A stretch of DNA of 64,000 bases from Eutreptiella sp. 'Long Island Sound 2002' (taxonomy: Eukaryota > Euglenozoa > Euglenophyceae > Eutreptiales > Eutreptiaceae): NCBI GenBank assembly GCA_964036045.1, contig OZ038398.1, positions 27,099,309-27,163,308 on the forward strand, read 5' to 3'. Below the pieces are notes generated by a model. It searched no databases. It saw only the letters and a program-made list of their open reading frames with translations, and was not told where the DNA came from. Both the position numbers and the translations under genes were made by a program. Within the stretch, counting starts at the first letter, position 1; the number at the start of each line of letters is the position of its first letter. Below, one piece after another: positions 54,570 to 64,000 of this stretch.

Positions 54570-55060
54570 GGTCAGGGGCAGGGTCATCGTCTGATGCCTC
54601 ACAGGATGCCACAAAGTCTGATTTTTCATTATTAACATCTGTTGAAAGTGGTCTTCCAAGTGGTGTTGAAGACGACAGTGATGATGCATCAGACACTGAG
54701 ATTGTGTGGGCAAGGAGTGCGCGCGGTGTATGGGGGTTGGCAAATGTTTTTGCCAACGGAAAATTGTATTTCATGCGCGATGTTCCCGAGGCAACCTGCT
54801 TGCCACAGGGGCTAGAGCCCCCTGCCAAGCCTGCTACCAAGCCTGCTCCCAAAGCTGCCAAACCTTGTGCCAAACCCTCAACCAGGAGTGCAGCCAAACC
54901 TGCTGCCCGGGTGGCAGCCACGCCTACAACCAAGCCTGCAGCTGAAGAGCCCATTCCTATGGCCCCGGTTGTGCATGTGCAGCTCTTCACAGTAGAGCTG
55001 AACATGCATCCCAACATGCAGTTTCCGGGTCAGTTTGAGGTTCATATGCCCTCGTGTCTG
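54570..55060 (+). CDS. SARGVWG acidic module, open copy (part of a 401-codon frame)
   Basis: Within the open frame 54155-55360 the believable part is about 54570-55060: SGAGSSSDASQDATKSDFSL, GLPSGVEDDSDDASDTEIVW, ARSARGVWGLANVFANGKLY and FMRDVPEA, then about 50 residues of Lys/Pro/Ala repeats (AKPATKPAPKAAKPCAKPST) and PMAPVVHVQLFTVEL. The layout is an acidic stretch, a short W-x-x-S-A-R-G-V-W block and a basic Ala/Pro/Lys tail like a histone-H1 tail. The frame before and after looks non-coding. Function unknown. Confidence 0.45.
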
Positions 55061-55539
55061 CATGTCTTGTGTCGTGTCGCACGTCCCTTGCAGGGGACCG
55101 TCACTTGGGGTATGTTCCCTCAGGGGTGCAAGGATACCGTCGCGTGCAGGTGGTTGCTATACAAGGGAGGGGGGGTTGGCATGGAGCGCTGCATGCTCAG
55201 TGCAAGGATTCCCTCACAATATGGTCCAGTTGAAATCGTTCGCACATGTCTGGGGTGTCTGCGCCGAATCTTTCATTGCTTTGTGTGGCCTGGGGTCATC
55301 AGTATCTCTGCATCAAAGCTCTTGCCATTGCATTTCATGATTTTAGTTTCTTATGGATAGATCCCTGTGGCTCAAGTCCTTGGGGTTCATCAGTGCAACA
55401 GTGGTGTCTTATGCGGCATTCAGGGCTTGGCAGGTTTGCTGCCACGCTGTGGTGTCTGTGATGAGAGTGCGAATCGCGTGAGAGGCCAAGTCTCTCGCAC
55501 AATGTTGAAGATTGTCGCCCGTGTGTATGCGGACACTGT

Positions 55540-55750
55540 GTGAGTATGGGCGTTGATGCGGGCATGGGTGTGGTTGTGGGTGTGGGTGTGCGTGTGCGTG
55601 CCAATGCGGTTGTGGTAGTGGTTGTGGTTGTGGATGTTCGTGTATGTGTGGGTGTGGGTGTAGGTGTGGGTACCGCTGCAGGAGTGGGTGTGGATACTGG
55701 CCCGGGCGTGGATTCAGGCGTGGGTGCAGTTGTGCCTGCAGGTGCAGCTA
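55540..55750 (+). repeat. GTGGGTGTG-type low-complexity tract
   Basis: Degenerate GTGTGGGTGTGG-like repeats upstream of the first visible GPD2 exon. Confidence 0.8.
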
Positions 55751-55870
55751 TCAGAACGCCAGACAACTACATCGGTTCGTTTCGCGATGGCGTGTCGCGT
55801 TCATGCAGCGGGTGATTTTCGAGTATTTTGATCGCTTTCGAACAATTGCACTCGAGCCTTGATTTCACAG

Positions 55871-56012
55871 GCTTCTGTAATCGCAAAGAAGCGGCGAGCT
55901 CTTCCTGATCCGTTGCCGGAGTTACCCTCGCGAGATTGCCAATGGAAGAAGCTACTTGAATCTGCGGGGAAGGAGGAGTACGATGTTGTGGTGATTGGGG
56001 GTGGTGCTACCG
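55871..56012 (+). CDS. GPD2: GPD2 exon with FAD-binding GGGATG
   Basis: After TTGATTTCACAG; ends ACC-G before [26 protein letters not shown], then [14 protein letters not shown]. 47 codons plus 1 nt. The preceding residues ([10 protein letters not shown]) are consistent with the segment after a mitochondrial presequence. Confidence 0.93.
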
Positions 56013-59000
56013 GTATTCAAGGCTCAGGGCCAAGGGATGGCAAGGGATATGGCAACAGATAAGTTCAATAGGAAAGGGAATCGCAGACAGTGTCGTGGTG
56101 TGCTTGCTGTCCGCAGGTCATGGAAAGCAGTGGGTCCCAGTTGCTGAACCCGGGGGCATCTCCAATCGCTGATACCCAGGGGGGGGGGGGGGGGGGAGGT
56201 TTGCGGAAGGCGAAATTTGGAATGGCAAAATTTGGCACAACAACAGCGTGCCAAATTATGCCACGGCATTTGGAGGCCCGGAGCCACTTTGCCACTTTTC
56301 TGGATGTCAGTTTTAGCGCTCTTGGCATGCACAGTCATGCATGCAAATAGCAGCAAGCATCCAGACGCCTGCAGGAACTAGCAACAAGCATCCAGGAAAT
56401 TACAGCAACCATTCAGAAGCAACCAACCAAATCGGAAATAAAGGCCACCATTTATGGTCCATGCTTGCTTTGCCACAAGCTGGGGATTTTGTACCGAATG
56501 TTCCGATGGTACTCAAGAATTGGTGCCAAATTTTCTCCGGATCAAATTCGCCATTCCAAATTTCGCATGTACCAAAATTTCCCCCTTCCCCAAATATGTA
56601 CGGACTTTGTTCAAAGGAGTTTCTCGCTTCTGGAACACCCCCCCCCCCTTTACTGGGAAAACCCACAATCGTTTTCATTTTACTGGCATTTTGAGGTTTA
56701 GCGAATGGGTTTTTCGGTTGCGTGGATCTTCAGAAAACGTCAGTGTCTTGACACAGGAATTGCACGGCTCGGGCGCCACCGTATCGTGCTCCTCTTCGTC
56801 ACCTCCTGCATCCGGCGTTTGTTCCCGCCCACGCCCTGCTGCTGGCTCGCTCTTATCCTCCTTTGCCGGTGAATCCTGACACCGGGACTCCCGCACACGA
56901 TCCTGCCCTAATGACAAAAACCAGGGTCACAAATACCGCACGAGAGCGTTGCTGGGCCCGAAACCGTCGCAGGGGGAAGTGCCTCATGGGCTCGGCCTGC
57001 AAGCCGTGTGGACCTGTTTGTCGCTGCCCCCGAGAGCGTGCATCCCCTGCGCGCTATTCATTTAGGATTTGCGCGGCACATTTTTTGTGCAATTTCTCCG
57101 GTTCACCGCATGCCAAAAACCAATGCAACATGTGATTTGACAGGGCACATACATTCGACTTATGGGGGAAGTCTTGTCCGGGGTTGTGTTGCATTTGTGA
57201 GCCTGTCCTCTGCGGCACTACAAGGCTCAATGTGTCACATGGCATGTGTGCAAACAACTGACAAGTGCAAGACAACGAGGGGGGAGAGAAAATGAACCCA
57301 AATCAAAACCATCATCACATAACACATGCGTTCCAAAAGTCTTTCAGGTTCGATCCAAAAGACCTTATCGAGTATCACGGAGACAGATCCGAGATGTGTG
57401 CGGTAGGATCGGTCAAGCGCGCGCGCGTGTGCATGTTTAGGTGCGTATGTTTGTGTGTGTGTGTGTGGTCCCTCATACCCTACCCAAATCAGGGGCATTT
57501 GCTCCCAAAGCAACAATGTAGGAGGCTACAACAGCGCAGTCACAAGCGTTCTCACAGCAGTGTGACAATGGGAGGGGCCTGCCTTTTGTTTGTTTGTTCC
57601 GGCGCCACATGAAATTCGAGTTGAATCCGATGGTGTCTGAGTATACCAGTCATCCCGTGACTTCATGCGAGTGATCTGTTCGAGCAACGTGTATTCCCGT
57701 TCCCTTCCAGGGCCACATGGTGGGGTGGCTGCACCCATCCCACCTGCATCGGATCCTTCTCTCACTCCGCTCCTACAACTTGCACATTGGACTGGGGGAA
57801 TCAGGTCTCGTTTTCTTAAAAGGAGTGTTGGCATCGCCTCCATTGTTCCTTCGTACTGATTGGGTTAGAGCCGTCTTTGCAAAAATAATGGAGATGGCTG
57901 AAGGTACCACACAACACAACACAACACAACACAACACAACACAACACAACACAACACAACACAACACAACACAACACAACACAACACAACACAACACAAC
58001 ACAACACAACACAACACAACGCAACGCAACACAACACAACACGACACAACACAACACAACGCAACACAACACAACACAACACGACACGACACAACACAAC
58101 ACAACGCAACACAACACAACACAACACGACACAACACAACACAACGCAACGCAACGCAACGCAGCACAGCATAGCACAAAACAACATAACACAAGGCAAC
58201 ACAACGCAACACAACGCAGCGCAACACGCGCGTCCAAGCATCCCCTTGCTCGTCACAGGCAAATTTTGGCTGCCGTACTCACCCTTTTTTGAGAATTGGT
58301 GCACCATTTGTGGCACCAGAACTTGACTGGACAAGATGCAAAAAAGGTTTGGCAGAATTGCCCAGTGGTGCACGTCAGACTGCCTTTTCGGCGGTGTACT
58401 TAGGCGCGGGGGTGGCGCTGGATGCGGCGACACGGGGCCTCAAAACGGTGTTGGTGGAGGCCCAGGACTTCAGTTGTGGCACGTCCTCACGATCCACGAA
58501 GCTCATCCACGGCGGAGTGCGGTACTTGGAGCTCGCATTCAAGCGGCTCGATTACGAGCAGTTTGCCCTGGTCAGAGAGGTCCACTGCCTCCAGCCCCCA
58601 TTACTACAGCCCCCATTAATGAGGGAGTTAACGGGCCGCGTCGGACGCGCCCCACCAAACACTTCCGACCGGCGCGATCCAAGGGGGAGTATCAGACGCG
58701 GTGCGCGCGCGGTGCATGCGCGGTGCGGGTACTGGGGTTGTTCCGTAGACCCTTTCATCCAGAGCCAATCAGGGGGAATGGTAACGCCTCAGAGCCCACC
58801 AGGTACCATTTACAACTCCTCTCCCAGTAGACCATCTCCTAGGGAAGTTGTTCAAATACCTGACGCGGTGCGGACGCGGTGCGCGCGCGGTGCGGATACT
58901 CCCCCCAAGGGGCTGTCCCGCTTTGGGAACCCTATGTCATGCAGCGATGTGTGATACTTCTTTGGGGTGCTCTTTGGGGCTCCTTACTCGGCCTCTTCCC

Positions 59001-62000
59001 TGTGGTTGCTCATTTAGACTACTCATTGTGTTCCGAGCACACAACGTTGTGCAGTGCGAGCGGCATAAGCGGTGGAGGCTGATGTGGATGGTAGACCAGT
59101 TTCTCGTCGACTGTGGGGCTTTTCTCGGGGGTGACGGGGGGGCACTGGGCCCCAAAAAGTCGGGGCACAAGGCCGGCCGGGCCCACCCTCTAAAAACTTT
59201 ATGTTCGTGGCATCCCTCTCCCCCTGCGCCACTGGTCACCACATGGCTCGTCTTCGACAGACCCGTGGCGGAAGGCGCCTGGGACCCGTCTATTGAGAGC
59301 CCGTTTCTTCTTGTGGCTGTTGCGTATGGGCTGGTGTGTGTGTTATTCCGAGGCCACCACTCCACACGCGACACAGCACCCACCTTCTCGGCTTTGCGGG
59401 GTGGGGCTTCCCTTCTTCCTTCCACCAGGCACTACATGAGAGGGAAAACCTCATGCTCATTGGCCCCCATTTGTCAAGTCCATTGCCCATTTTGCTGCCC
59501 ATTTATTCATGGCTGGAGTTGCCCAAGAACTGGATCGGTCTGAAACTGTATGATTTGATTGCATGGAGCCAGGCGGTCGCCAGGTGTGTTTCAGAGGGGG
59601 CGCACCCTGCGCTGTGCGAAAACTAGGCTATTTTTGGACCGGTTTTCCTCGGTGGCCAAGTTGCCTGCGGTCACCGCTGTGCTCCCAGACACAGGACTGC
59701 CGCAGATTCCTACTCAGTCCAACAAAAGAGACCTGCTCCCCAGGACCCCCGAACCCGTGAAGGTCCGAAGCACCAAAGGCAGTGATATTTGTGCGCAATG
59801 CTAGGCTTTTCGGCGCTCCATGAGGCAGTGGGAGAAAAGGGTGGCCGTTGGGAACCTCCCAAACCTCTTTCAGCGACTGCGACGGTCAATGGGTGATGAT
59901 GGCCCTGCCAATAATCCCTCTTGCCCGGACCCCAACCGTCAAGTCGTGAGGGGCTCTGGGGGCGTTTCTGCACAACGCGTGCACCGCGCCCAATAGTAAG
60001 TTACTTTTCCCATGACCACCCTGAAAATCACCCACCACCTTGGAAGCATACATCCACAGGGCAAAAAACAGCAGATTTAGATTTAGAACTAACACCACTC
60101 TGGCATTTTGTGTGAAACATGGTTTGCTTTAACTTATTGAGTGAGTTTTCAGGAGGTTCCATCATGGAGCCTCTCCTCCCGAAGTTGAATCCGGTGCCGG
60201 AGCGCATGTTTCAATGATTTCTGCAGGATTTAGAGGGAGGCTGAAGGGGTATCTCAGAGCGGCTGCAAAAGCGGTTACTGGTGGTTGAAGATCCGGTTGC
60301 ATGGGCACGTTCAGGCGCCCACAAAACGGCCAGAGGGCGGACAGAGGGCGGTTCTGGTGGGGCTTACCGTGACACGAAGGGGAGGGGCGGTACCCTCTCT
60401 CTCCCTTCAGCACATGCCTGGCTGCAGGCCTGTCCGTACAGCTGTGCACACAGGATGAACTTCGTCGCCTCTTTTGCAGCTGTAAGTTTGTGAGCGCCCG
60501 CCGCGCTGCACAATTGTGGCCATTGCTGCGGACTGAGGGCCTTAAGGGGGGCGTGATCTACTGCGATGGCATCCACAATGATTCGCGCATGAATGTGTCC
60601 ATTGCACTGACCGCGGCATTGCATGGGGCGGTGGTTGTGAACCATGTCAAAGCCGAGAGCCTATTAAAGGATGCGTCAGGCAAGGTCATTGGTATTATGG
60701 CTAAAGAGCAGCTGGACCTACAATCCAAAGTATGCACCCGTGGATGTACCCACTGACTACACCCACCCATGATTGCATCCGCTGATTGCATCCGTTGAGT
60801 ACCCCGTTGACCACAACCGGCAGGTTTCATCCACTGATTGATCTCATCGACCACAGCCACTGATTGCACCCACCGATTCCTGCCGCTGATTGCACCCACT
60901 ATTTACACCAGGGATCAGAATTTCCCAGTTCAGGAAACTTACTGGAACATGACCTGGTAAATGTGGCAATTTGGGACAAACACGCCCACTCAACCTGGTA
61001 TTGAAACCACTACCACTGATCCTGACACGATGGTTAAAGGATGCTTCTACTATCGCTTCTCTGGCCATCTTCTGGAAAAAATCCTCGTTGTTTTGCCAGT
61101 TTTCCAGTTGTAAGCGCTGGCTTGTGCCTGCATGATTGACGTTGCTGTGGATGCTAATGGTCTGGAAGAAGTGTTAGTCATTCGAAGGTATGGCTGCATC
61201 GACGTGGATGCAGCCTTTTTGGCGACAGATGATGCGCCGTCCACGCAGCAGCCTGTCAAGTAAGTCGCTGTCATCCATATTGCCGGTATCAAGTCCCTCT
61301 TCTGCAGCCTCGGGTTCCTCAATTGCTTCAATGTCTCCATCAGAGAAAATTGCCCAGATCGGGATCTTCTGATCGTTCCAACAAATCATCATCATTCGCA
61401 ACAACGGAATTCAATTGGATGTCAGCCATGTCTGAACCGGAAAATCCCTCGTTTGGGAAGCCAAAGGTTTTCAGTTCCAGAAGTACCATTCATGGTTGTG
61501 GGGGCGGGGATCACCCCCTCTACTGCCCACACCCACGGGCTGCGTCCTCTGACTGACTGCTCATGTTGCTTGATGTTTTGACCATTACCACAACCCGTTG
61601 ACCACCAACCGTCGTCATTTTTTCACCAGCCGTCGTGGGCTGGGGATCCACTGCGGCCGGTGAACCCAATACTCATGCCCCCCCGGCTGCTGCCCCAACT
61701 ACCAGTAACCGCTTCGGCAATCCCTTGTCCCCCCCCTGCCTGCGGGCTCCAGTGCATCCCTGCCCACTCTGTCTCGCTCTCGTTTGCCAACCCTCTTCCC
61801 ACCCTCACCCCAGCACTTTCCCTCTCTGTCCCACTCCCTGCTACCCCCTCGTAACCCCCCCCCCAAAAAAAATCAACCACGCCCTGGCGGGATCTGGCCC
61901 ATGAACGAACGAAGTGCTGCATCATCCTTTGCCATTTCAGGCTATCCCACTGAAGGCAAAATTGGTCGTTAACGCGACCGGGGCCTTCTGTGACGCTGTC

Positions 62001-63224
62001 CTCAGCATGGATGACCCCCAACACCGATCATCTGTGTCCCCCAGCTCCGGCGTGCACATCACACTCCCCGGAAGATACACCTCCCCAGACCTCGGCGTGC
62101 TCAGCACCACAAGGGACGGCCGTGTGCTATTCGTGCTGCCTTGGGAGGGAGAGGCTATTGCTGGCACCACCGACAACAAGTGTGAGCTTGAGGCGGAGCC
62201 CGTGGCCACAGTGAACGAGGTCAAGTTTGTAGTCGACGAGGTTGCCCCACAGTAGTGCATCCCATGCGGTGTGGGCGTGGGCATGGATGTGGGTGCGAAT
62301 GTGGAGGTGGGCTTTGGCGTTGGTGTGTGGGTGTGGGCGTGGGCGTGGGTGCGGGTGTGGGTTTGGGCGTTGGGGGTGGAGGGGTGTTGGCATGTGTGCA
62401 CATGTGCGCGTAGGTGTGGGTTTGGGCATGTGTGGGTGACGGTGTTAGCGTGCGTGTGGGTGTGGAGAGGGTGTGGGTGGGAGTGTGGGTATGGGGCTTG
62501 GGCTTGGGTGTGGGCTAGAGTGTACGCATGTGGCTATCAGGCTGGCGTGGGGAGGCTGGGCTGCATTGGGCAGGCGGCTATGAGGAGGATCCCGCTGGGA
62601 TCGAAACGCATACTTGACATTTGGAATTGTCTTGTGCACTTTTGATTTTTCACTTGTGTGATTCCGGGCTTGGGTGTCTTTGAACTTAACGGAAGTGGAG
62701 TTTGGACACATCTTCCGGAGGGCTGAGAAACCATCGACGATTTTATCTTTGGGGATGCAGGGGTTGCGGGGTCTGCGGGGAAGTGGTCTTGGGCTCTTTT
62801 GCGGCATTCCAACAATCACAGATGGTGACTCGGGACGATATCTGGATGTCCGATCTCGTCGGTGCGGCGTCAGCTGCCGTTGCTTACGTCGTTGGTTAAC
62901 AGCTGTGCAGTACTTTTCTCACAGGGCCTTGAGGCATCCTTGCGTACCAGACACGTTGTGACGGTAATGTCGGCACGTCGCATGGCGGCATCATACCGTT
63001 GAAGGGGGATGATTTAAATGGCCTGAAACACATTGCACATTGCGTGAAACACCCCGCTCTCTTCTCCGCAGATGCAGCGCTGGTTGCAACCTGAGGCTTC
63101 CATCGAGGCCAAGGATCTCAAGTCCGTATGGACCGGCATCCGCCCCCTCGTGGCAGACCCACGCAAGTCCACGAAGCACATCACGCGATCTCATCTTGTG
63201 ATTCCTAACACTCACGGTGGCATG
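55871..63224 (+). CDS. GPD2: FAD-dependent (mitochondrial) glycerol-3-phosphate dehydrogenase, both ends incomplete
   Basis: This flavoenzyme oxidises glycerol-3-phosphate to dihydroxyacetone phosphate at the inner mitochondrial membrane and passes electrons to quinone; with the NAD-dependent enzyme it forms the glycerol-phosphate shuttle. Exons: 55871-56012, 58404-58579, 59429-59583, 60480-60729, 61941-62240, 63072-63224, about 392 codons, phases consistent throughout. Motifs in order: dinucleotide-binding [12 protein letters not shown] joined to [37 protein letters not shown], the ALHERENL block, [53 protein letters not shown] and [16 protein letters not shown]. The N-terminal targeting exon is not found, and the GGKWTTYR region and C-terminal domain must lie past 64000. 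Most introns carry microsatellites or decayed elements. Confidence 0.95.
56205..56570. mobile_element. small inverted-repeat element in a GPD2 intron
   Basis: GCGAAATTTGGAATGGC then AAAATTTGGCAC at 56209-56240 pairs with its reverse complement at about 56524-56566 (AAATTCGCCATTCCAAATTT, with an extra AATTTGATCCGGAG-like stretch in one arm). A run of G's precedes the left arm. MITE-like; no duplication was identified. Confidence 0.5.
57909..58240. repeat. (ACAAC)n pentanucleotide array
   Basis: About 64 units, pure on the left and increasingly interrupted by G substitutions (ACGAC, GCAAC) to the right. It lies in the GPD2 intron 56013-58403. Cys/Val/Leu-rich minus frames across it are artefacts. 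Confidence 0.97.
58404..58579 (+). CDS. GPD2: GPD2 exon with [17 protein letters not shown]
   Basis: The acceptor is GTGTACTTAG. GC completes the Gly codon, giving [18 protein letters not shown]. Ends [11 protein letters not shown] before GTCCAC. Confidence 0.95.
58690..58905. repeat. local GACGCGGTGCGCGCGCGG duplication
   Basis: GACGCGGTGCGCGCGCGGTG followed by GCGG-(A/G)TACT occurs at about 58695-58735 and 58862-58902 in the GPD2 intron 58580-59428. Confidence 0.7.
59429..59583 (+). CDS. GPD2: GPD2 exon with [15 protein letters not shown]
   Basis: The acceptor is [30 protein letters not shown] matches the substrate-domain segment. Ends with 2 nt (AG) before GTGTGT. Confidence 0.92.
60235..60420 (+). 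repeat. GCGGTTA dispersed repeat in a GPD2 intron
   Basis: AGAGCGGCTGCAAAAGCGGT, TACTGGTGGTTGAAG, then GGGCGGTACCCTCTCTC and CTTCAGCACATGCCTG. Closest in layout to 30540-30730. It ends about 60 bp before the exon at 60480. Confidence 0.6.
60480..60729 (+). CDS. GPD2: GPD2 exon with [16 protein letters not shown]
   Basis: The acceptor is TCTTTTGCAG; C completes [21 protein letters not shown], then the conserved D-G-x-x-N-D-x-R-M-N and [17 protein letters not shown]. Ends LDLQSK before GTATGC. Confidence 0.95.
60860..61440 (-). pseudogene. antisense coding relic in a GPD2 intron
   Basis: On the minus strand a frame starts [20 protein letters not shown] and then stops; a second frame continues [20 protein letters not shown] then [15 protein letters not shown]; a third reads [34 protein letters not shown] and LPHLPGHVP before a GTAAGT. 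Acidic then basic/mixed composition across three frames suggests one protein broken by frameshifts (or small introns). Such acidic N-termini occur in transposase-like proteins, but no family motif is visible. Confidence 0.4.
61941..62240 (+). CDS. GPD2: GPD2 exon with LVVNATGAF and AGTTD
   Basis: The acceptor is TTTGCCATTTCAG. Phase 0 at both ends, 100 codons. [32 protein letters not shown]. The donor GTTGCC is weak, but the protein join [12 protein letters not shown] fits the family. Confidence 0.94.
62262..62520 (+). repeat. GTGGGCGTGGGYGTG tract in a GPD2 intron
   Basis: Degenerate hexanucleotide-like repeat right after the weak donor at 62241. Pro/Thr/His frames on the minus strand are artefacts. 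Confidence 0.85.
63072..63224 (+). CDS. GPD2: GPD2 exon with [16 protein letters not shown]
   Basis: The acceptor is [33 protein letters not shown], then [13 protein letters not shown] and [12 protein letters not shown] before GTGTGT (an alternative donor lies 8 nt earlier). The next exon should carry the G-G-K-W-T-T-Y-R motif and is not in the window. Confidence 0.93.
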
Positions 63225-63287
63225 GTGTGTGTCTTTGTGCTTCAGCTTGAGGCTCAGTCTTCTGCGACAGCAGGTGCACCCGTCTAG

Positions 63288-64000
63288 TGTGGTGTGGTGT
63301 GGTGTGGTGTGGTGTGGTGTGGTGTGGTATGGTGTGGTGTGGTGTGGTGTGCCGAAGGTGCTGTTACCAGAAGGCAATGGGCAGGATGTCTATCCACAGG
63401 TACAGGTAAACAGGAGGGCTGTGTGTATAGCGTGCGCGTTGTGTGTAAGTGTGTGGATATCGGCGGAAAGAGGGGGAGTAGGGGAAACCTGGAGGTCACC
63501 CACCAGGCAACTGCTATCAGCCCAGAAGCTCCCGCTGCACTCCCTCTCTCTCCGCCTGCTGGTGCAGGCGCGCTCATGCAACACCCACGCCATTGTGCTG
63601 TTCGGGCCCAGGCGGGCCTTCAGCAACGTGGCACACGCCTTGGCGTGGGTGTACCAGACTCTGATGGACTCCTCGATGACATGGCGCGTAGGAACTCAGT
63701 CCACAGTGTGTGGGGCCTAGAGCACTCCATGTGGGCCCGCTTTCTGGAGGGGGTACGCAACGCTGCCGCCCACTATTCCGGAACAGCCGGCTCCCACAGC
63801 TGGTTGCGCACCGACACGGCCCTCCCGGCTTGCATTTTCCCGCGTGCAAGACCATCCCGCGGCCATTGCCTTTTGGTAACAGCGCGGTCAGCACACCACA
63901 CCACACCACACCACACCACACCACACCACACCACACCACACCACACCACACCACACCACACCACACCACACCACACCACACCACACCACACCACACCACA
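63288..64000. mobile_element. pentamer-capped inverted-repeat structure at the right edge
   Basis: A (GTGTG)n run at 63288-63350 is followed by GCTGTTACCAGAAGGCAATG (63360). The reverse complement of that block lies at 63863-63883 (20 of 21 bases match) and is followed by a (CACAC)n run from 63893 to the window end. The capped unit is about 600 bp and lies in or after the GPD2 intron following 63224. The inner 480 bp has a readable + frame (GLEHSMWARFLEGVRNAAAH) without recognised homology. Confidence 0.65.

Noticed and set aside
57773-58433. Cys/Val/Leu-rich minus frames of 120-205 codons
   Set aside because: They translate the ACAAC array; the real exons around it are GPD2 on the other strand.
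63600-63900. GPD2 exon in frame GLEHSMWARFLEGVRNAAAH
   Set aside because: The next expected segment (G-G-K-W-T-T-Y-R) is absent and the stretch lies inside the pentamer-capped inverted structure.

Overview
The window is nuclear DNA from a GC-rich eukaryote. Two genes can be assembled across many GT-AG introns, exons are short (67-300 nt) and GC-rich, introns run from 0.1 to about 3.8 kb, and the DNA between exons is packed with microsatellites, minisatellites, runs of C or G and short dispersed repeats. Nothing bacterial or viral is visible. A unicellular alga or other protist fits the compact exons in a repeat-rich background, but the species cannot be named from this sequence.

Layout. (1) 0.8-12.4 kb, + strand: PEX16, a peroxisomal membrane biogenesis factor. 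Eight exons are visible and its N-terminal exon(s) lie left of the window. One 67-nt exon lies between the arms of a 188-bp near-perfect inverted repeat. (2) 12.4-20.9 kb: no recognisable gene. It holds a 1.55-kb minisatellite, a foldback element with a likely 10-bp target duplication, and dispersed repeats. (3) 21.0-25.5 kb, + strand: four exons with compatible splice phases and an Ig/filamin-like look; provisional. (4) 25.5-45.4 kb: mostly repeats, with isolated exon candidates. A four-exon phase-compatible model, 38.5-45.4 kb, ends in a stop at 45360. Two copies of a tRNA-derived SINE lie at 30.3 and 43.1 kb. (5) 46-55.4 kb: local duplications and degenerate element-like sequence, including a duplicated acidic module whose left copy is broken. 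(6) 55.9 kb to beyond the right edge, + strand: the FAD-dependent (mitochondrial) glycerol-3-phosphate dehydrogenase, six exons visible, with the C-terminal part outside the window.

The two firm genes belong to general organelle metabolism: peroxisome membrane assembly, and the mitochondrial arm of the glycerol-phosphate shuttle. They are not an operon or a functional cluster. The most notable material is the repeat complement. Several families end at runs of C, one family has long and short copies that share the same 3' end (as 5'-truncated retroposons do), and there are several inverted-repeat or foldback structures. Most long open frames here come from repeats whose period is a multiple of three.
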